From: CAYJEQ01 sp964369235
GTDB taxonomy: Bacteria; Bacillota; Clostridia; Oscillospirales; Ruminococcaceae
Direction: 5' to 3'
Assembly: GCA_964369235.1 (NCBI GenBank)
Contig: CAYJEQ010000036.1
Location: 1-25,322, forward strand
Length of the DNA: 25,322 nucleotides
Part shown: positions 21,734 to 25,322 of the stretch, in pieces
How the letters are laid out: each line of letters opens with the position of its first letter
Numbering within the stretch: position 1 is the stretch's first letter
The notes under the pieces: generated by a model
Seen by the model: the letters and a program-made list of their open reading frames with translations, nothing else
What the model was told of the DNA's origin: nothing
The model's database searches: none
Made by a program: the position numbers and the translations under genes

Positions 21734-22483
21734 TTACATAAGGTCTAATATTATCTGCCCCAGTAGCAGTATCACTACCACTATCATAACAGGACGCATA
21801 ACCTTGCTTCCACCTTTAATAGCAAGGCCTGAGCCTAGATAGTTTCCTGCAATACCACATACTGCTGCTGGAATTGCTATGGAATACATTACATTGCCAT
21901 TAATAACAAAGGTAAGCAGTGCCGCTAGGTTAGAAGCTAGGTTTACCATCTTTGAGTTACCGGCTGCTGTAATCATATCAAGACCTAGTATATGGGTGTT
22001 AGCTAGAATTAGAAACATCCCCATACCAGGGCCAAAAAATCCGTCGTACATTCCTAGAAACAGCCCAATAGCTGAGGAGCATAGCACTAGCTGTACAGGG
22101 GTGAAGTTTTTCTCTTTTATCTCCTGTGATTTCTTTCTCAGGGTAAGTACAGCCACTATAGGCACAAGTATTAGCATTAGATAGCTAATAACCTTCTCAT
22201 CAATCATAAGTGCGATATTTGCCCCTATGGTAGAGCCAACAAAGGCAAATATTATAGAAAAAACTGCTGTTTTATACTGGACTTTACCACTTTTTATAAA
22301 TCTTGCTGTTGCTACAGTTGTACCTAGACTGGAGGAAAATTTATTGGTACCTAATGCCATGTGAGGTGGCACTCCCGCTGCTACATAGGCAGGTAGTGAG
22401 ATAAGTCCTCCCCCTCCAGCGATGGAGTCTATTAACCCAGCTAAAAATACAAAAAAGCACACTATTATTGTCGTCATATCCAT
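21734..22483 (-). CDS. TauE/SafE-family membrane permease
   Basis: A 249-residue integral membrane protein with about eight hydrophobic segments in two repeats. The first repeat has GLIDSIAGGGGLISLPAY and GTNKFSSSLGT; the second has MYDGFFGPGMGMFL. This is the TauE/SafE (DUF81) pattern. Members export or import small organic or sulfur-containing anions such as sulfite and sulfoacetate; the substrate here is not indicated by the neighbours. Spacing from a GAGG site to the first ATG is long (14), and a second ATG lies two codons later. It begins 29 bases after the HD hydrolase gene, so the two are probably co-transcribed with the metallophosphoesterase gene downstream. Confidence 0.92.
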   Translation of the reverse strand: MDMTTIIVCFFVFLAGLIDSIAGGGGLISLPAYVAAGVPPHMALGTNKFSSSLGTTVATARFIKSGKVQYKTAVFSIIFAFVGSTIGANIALMIDEKVISYLMLILVPIVAVLTLRKKSQEIKEKNFTPVQLVLCSSAIGLFLGMYDGFFGPGMGMFLILANTHILGLDMITAAGNSKMVNLASNLAALLTFVINGNVMYSIAIPAAVCGIAGNYLGSGLAIKGGSKVMRPVMIVVVILLLGQIILDLM

Positions 22484-22512
22484 TGTGATTATTATTCCTC
22501 ATAGCACATTTA

Positions 22513-23094
22513 CTAATGTTTATTAGATGTGCCTCTTTCTCTAAGATAGGTGGATTCAAGATCAGCTAGGTGAAGTTTTACAGCTATTGGGTACTTCTCA
22601 TAGGCGTGACTCATAGCAAAACTACCAGCTTTAACACTGTCATCAAAACCACCCATATGCCAGCGAATAGCCATAGCCTCTGCTGGTTTTAGTCGCATAA
22701 ATCTTTCTATTAGATATACTGATTTTTCACCATGTCCATAAGGAAAAGCATCTTCTACAATGTAGTAAGGCTGTTTTTCCCACTGTCCTGTGGCTTCGTT
22801 TTTAACATTTCTTGTGGAGCTTTTATAAAAATTAACCTTGCATAAATCATGTAGTAGTGCTGATATTGCAAAGCTTTCTAGATTATCAGTTTCCTTGTCA
22901 AAATGCTTCTCCATCATTACATTAAACACATTAATGCTATGCATTACCAGTCCCTCAGGTGAGGCACCATGATATTTTGTGCTGGCTGGTGCTGTAAAAA
23001 AGTCGGTGGTAGCAAGCCAGTCAAAAAGTTTTTGTGAGCCTTCTCTTTTAATATATGTGTGAAATATCTCTGTAAATTCTTCTCTATATCCCAT
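22513..23094 (-). CDS. HD-domain hydrolase
   Basis: A 193-residue protein of the HD metal-dependent phosphohydrolase superfamily. Ligand candidates are H43 or H52 (YHGASPEGLVMHS), the HD pair in ALLHDLCKVNF, GHGEKS and RWHMGGF, and a final Asp in LADLES. The family includes nucleotidases and phosphodiesterases, and related sequences are found in 3'-exonuclease-type proteins, but without the OB domain seen there. The start has a good AAGGGG ribosome binding site. A promoter-like TTTACT-N16-TATAAT lies just upstream (23111-23138). It heads the group HD hydrolase, TauE/SafE, metallophosphoesterase; no functional link among these is evident. Confidence 0.88.
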   Translation of the reverse strand: MGYREEFTEIFHTYIKREGSQKLFDWLATTDFFTAPASTKYHGASPEGLVMHSINVFNVMMEKHFDKETDNLESFAISALLHDLCKVNFYKSSTRNVKNEATGQWEKQPYYIVEDAFPYGHGEKSVYLIERFMRLKPAEAMAIRWHMGGFDDSVKAGSFAMSHAYEKYPIAVKLHLADLESTYLRERGTSNKH

Positions 23095-23110
23095 ATTAAT
23101 CCCCTTATCT

Positions 23111-23138
23111 ATTATAAATTATATTTTAGCTTAGTAAA
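23111..23138 (-). promoter_or_regulatory. Candidate promoter of the HD hydrolase gene
   Basis: Minus-strand TTTACT (23133-23138), a 16-bp spacer and TATAAT (23111-23116), ending 16 bases before the start codon, which is close; an AT-rich context makes this a weak call. Confidence 0.3.
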
Positions 23139-23243
23139 TTCATGGTTATCATTATATCAAAAAAAACACTATTTATCAATGGATTTATTTCCAAAAAAAG
23201 GTGCTACATAAATATTGAGATAAATTACCTCTATATAAATTAC

Positions 23244-23282
23244 AGGGAGCTATCCCTCTCTCTTGGCAAGAAATAACTCCCT
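23244..23282 (-). terminator. Possible terminator of the ABC exporter gene
   Basis: An imperfect hairpin (AGGGAG-TAT / ATA-CTCCCT with one mismatched pair, long loop) 43-81 bases after the ABC gene stop. The T tract after it on the minus strand is poor (GTAATTTATA), so the call is tentative. Confidence 0.4.
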
Positions 23283-23324
23283 AATATAATTTTAACTTAA
23301 TATTTTATAATTAGCCGCAAAGTA

Positions 23325-25094
23325 TTAGTGTTCATAATCTTCAGCCTGTTTAAACTGTGCATCGTATAGTTTACTATAGATACCATTCTGGCTGTAAAGT
23401 TCTTCATGACTGCCTCGTTCACTTACTCCATCACCTGTAAGCACCAGTATTTCATCGGCATTTTTTATAGTGGATAGACGGTGGGCAATAACTAGAGTTG
23501 TTCTGCCTTTAGCTAGATCATATAGGGACTGTTGTACCTGTTGTTCTGTCTGATTATCTAGGGCTGAGGTTGCTTCGTCTAGTATAAGTATAGGTGGGTT
23601 TTTTAGGAATGTTCTTGCTATGCTCAGACGCTGTTTCTGTCCTCCTGATAGCCTCACGCCCTTCTCACCAATATCAGTATCATATCCCATTGGCAGACTC
23701 ATAATAAATTCATCAATTCTCGCCTGTTTTGCAGCATTTACAATGTCTTCTTCGGTGGCATTAATATTACCATAACGGATATTTTCTTTAATAGTGCCTG
23801 AGAATAGGAATACATCCTGCTGTACTATACCAATAGCACTGCGTAAACTATCTACCTTAATATCCCTAACATCTACACCGTCTAGCATTATTTTACCTTC
23901 ATCACAATCGTAAAATCTTGGAATTAACTGACACATAGTAGTTTTACCACCACCTGATGGGCCTACTAGTGCAACAGTTTTACCGGCATTTATAGTTAGT
24001 GAAAGATTATTTAGCACTTCTTCATCTTCGTTGTATTTAAAGGAAACATTATCAAAGATAATCTCCCCTTTAATATTCTTAAGCTCCTTTGCCTTAGGGC
24101 TATCGTCAATCTCCACCTTAGTATCCATTACCTCAACAAATCGTCTAAAACCACTCATACCTTGCTCAAACTGCTGTGTAAAGTTTGTTAGTTTCTGTAT
24201 TGGTTGTAAGATAATATTAATATATAGTAAGAATACTAATAAATCTTCCATCTCCATAGTACCAGCCTGTATACATAAACCACCTACAAGTAGTACCATA
24301 CCATTACATAGGTTGGTCATAAAGTTCATGCCAGCCATAAAGCTACCCATTGCTTGATATTGTTGCTTTTTTGCATTTTGGAATAAATTATTACCTTTGG
24401 AGAATTTAGCGATTTCATGTTCTTCGTTAGTAAAGGATTTTACTACTCTTATCCCACTAATGCTATTTTCCACCTGTGAGTTTACATCTGCAACCTGTGC
24501 TCTAACTTCTTTAAAGGCACGACGCATTTTCTTTCTTCTAGTCATACCAAACCACAGTATTGCAGGTAGCATAATAACTATACACAGAGTTAGTCTCCAC
24601 TCAATGGTAACTAGTATTGAAGATGCTCCAATAAACATTACTGCAGAAATAAACAAATCCTCTGGGCCGTGATGGGCAAGCTCAGTAATATCAAATAAAT
24701 CCCCTAGAAGCTTTGACATAATCTGTCCTGTTTTGTTGCCATCATAATATTTAAAGGATAATTTCTGCAAATGGGTGAATAGGTCTGCTCTAATATCAGC
24801 CTCTATCTTTACCCCCATTAGATGCCCATAATAGTTAATGTAGTAGGTACATAGGGCTATGGCAATGTATATTCCTAGCAGTGCTGATATTAGCACAAAA
24901 AATTCCCCTGTATTGCCATTGGGGATAACCTCATTTATTATCTTTCTAGTAATAAGTGGGAAAAATAAAGCTAAGGCTGCTGAGATAAATGCACAGGTCA
25001 TATCATAGAAAAATAGCTTTCTATGGGGTTTGTAGTAGGACATAAACCTTTTTATTAACTGTATATCTGTTGTGTTATTGTTATTCATATTCAT
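23325..25094 (-). CDS. ABC exporter, fused membrane and ATPase domains
   Basis: A 589-residue MsbA/LmrA-type half-transporter that works as a dimer. Residues about 25-310 hold six membrane helices, with the coupling motif RVVKSFTNEEHE near 216-227. Residues 340-575 form the ATPase domain: Walker A GPSGGGKTT (378-386), Q-loop VQQD, signature LSGGQ (482-486), Walker B LILDE (503-507) and switch H538 (IAHRLST). It could export lipids, drugs or peptides; there is no peptidase domain and no neighbouring partner gene. Ribosome binding site GAAAGGA precedes the first ATG by 5 bases and the second (25088) by 11; by the pattern of other genes here the second may be the real start, shortening it by two residues. 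Confidence 0.94.
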   Translation of the reverse strand: MNMNNNNTTDIQLIKRFMSYYKPHRKLFFYDMTCAFISAALALFFPLITRKIINEVIPNGNTGEFFVLISALLGIYIAIALCTYYINYYGHLMGVKIEADIRADLFTHLQKLSFKYYDGNKTGQIMSKLLGDLFDITELAHHGPEDLFISAVMFIGASSILVTIEWRLTLCIVIMLPAILWFGMTRRKKMRRAFKEVRAQVADVNSQVENSISGIRVVKSFTNEEHEIAKFSKGNNLFQNAKKQQYQAMGSFMAGMNFMTNLCNGMVLLVGGLCIQAGTMEMEDLLVFLLYINIILQPIQKLTNFTQQFEQGMSGFRRFVEVMDTKVEIDDSPKAKELKNIKGEIIFDNVSFKYNEDEEVLNNLSLTINAGKTVALVGPSGGGKTTMCQLIPRFYDCDEGKIMLDGVDVRDIKVDSLRSAIGIVQQDVFLFSGTIKENIRYGNINATEEDIVNAAKQARIDEFIMSLPMGYDTDIGEKGVRLSGGQKQRLSIARTFLKNPPILILDEATSALDNQTEQQVQQSLYDLAKGRTTLVIAHRLSTIKNADEILVLTGDGVSERGSHEELYSQNGIYSKLYDAQFKQAEDYEH

Positions 25095-25176
25095 AATCTT
25101 CCTTTCACTTAGTTATTATATTTTAAAATAAAATTTGTATATTTTGTATATCTTTAAAAATTTTATTGCCTTAAAT

Positions 25177-25205
25177 ATATTAACACAAAATTTTCTATTT
25201 GACAA
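25177..25205 (-). promoter_or_regulatory. Candidate promoter of the ABC exporter gene
   Basis: Minus-strand TTGTCA (25200-25205), a 17-bp spacer and TAATAT (25177-25182). Further down the leader, ATATACAAA occurs twice in tandem. The leader is very AT-rich. Confidence 0.5.
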
Positions 25206-25234
25206 ATTAATTTAACATTCTACAATAATAAAAT

Positions 25235-25321
25235 TTATAAAGGACTGTATATATATCCATCTCTAGATATTTGGTTCTTTCCAAAATGTTCTGGTAAAAT
25301 TATATGGGGTACTGGCCCTCG
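25235..25321 (-). CDS. Possible C-terminal end of a gene cut by the window edge
   Basis: On the minus strand one frame is open from the right edge for 28 codons, with a protein-like composition (GPVPHIILPEHFGKNQISRD and on), ending in TAA. A second frame gives 18 codons to a stop and the third ends sooner. The product is not recognised, and a chance open frame cannot be excluded. Confidence 0.35.
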   Translation of the reverse strand, partial: RGPVPHIILPEHFGKNQISRDGYIYSPL

Positions 25322-25322
25322 G

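Overview
The window is about 25 kb of AT-rich chromosome from a low-GC Gram-positive bacterium, most likely a member of Clostridia (Lachnospirales-like; the order is inference). The evidence is an IspH protein fused to four S1 domains, a CD1247-type zinc-ribbon protein beside EF-P, a DUF4358 lipoprotein, a DHHW/MBOAT pair, YqeG, and ribosome binding sites of the form GAAAGGA. No tRNA, rRNA, CRISPR array, phage gene or transposase gene was seen. It reads as ordinary chromosome with some accessory surface genes.

Layout. Positions 1-1952 (+) hold the end of a sensor histidine kinase, a small three-helix membrane protein and a DUF4097-type lipoprotein, a likely envelope-sensing cluster. A bidirectional terminator at 2058-2097 separates it from the rest, which is all on the minus strand. 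Read in the direction of transcription the units are: an ABC exporter (25094-23325); HD hydrolase, TauE/SafE permease and membrane-anchored metallophosphoesterase (23094-20830); an RpiR-type regulator (20439-19576); FAD oxidoreductase, cmk, plsC and ispH-S1 (19341-14836); DUF4358 lipoprotein (14405-13683); MBOAT acyltransferase, DHHW protein and ASCH protein (13436-10413); a penicillin-binding protein (10286-8688); copA and copZ (8581-6129); and yqeG, an endonuclease IV-like protein, an M24 peptidase, efp and the CD1247 protein (5887-2140).

How the genes work together. cmk, plsC and ispH-S1 form a housekeeping unit for nucleotide, phospholipid and isoprenoid supply. The MBOAT and DHHW proteins look like an acyl-transfer pair for a cell-surface polymer, with the DUF4358 lipoprotein just upstream as a possible third part. 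copA and copZ handle copper export and chaperoning.

The most unusual feature is a family of structured intergenic repeats. Two full copies (14430-14530 and 19361-19481) sit immediately upstream of the ribosome binding sites of two unrelated genes. They can fold into the same shape, a three-way junction plus a separate hairpin, and their stems differ by compensating base changes. The second copy lies between exact 14-bp direct repeats that each carry the ribosome binding site, which suggests insertion as a small mobile element. A third, shortened copy (20760-20819) lies just after the metallophosphoesterase gene.

Several starts were moved inward because a GAAAGGA ribosome binding site 11-12 bases upstream points to an internal ATG (efp, yqeG, copZ, plsC, the DUF4358 lipoprotein and the DUF4097 lipoprotein).
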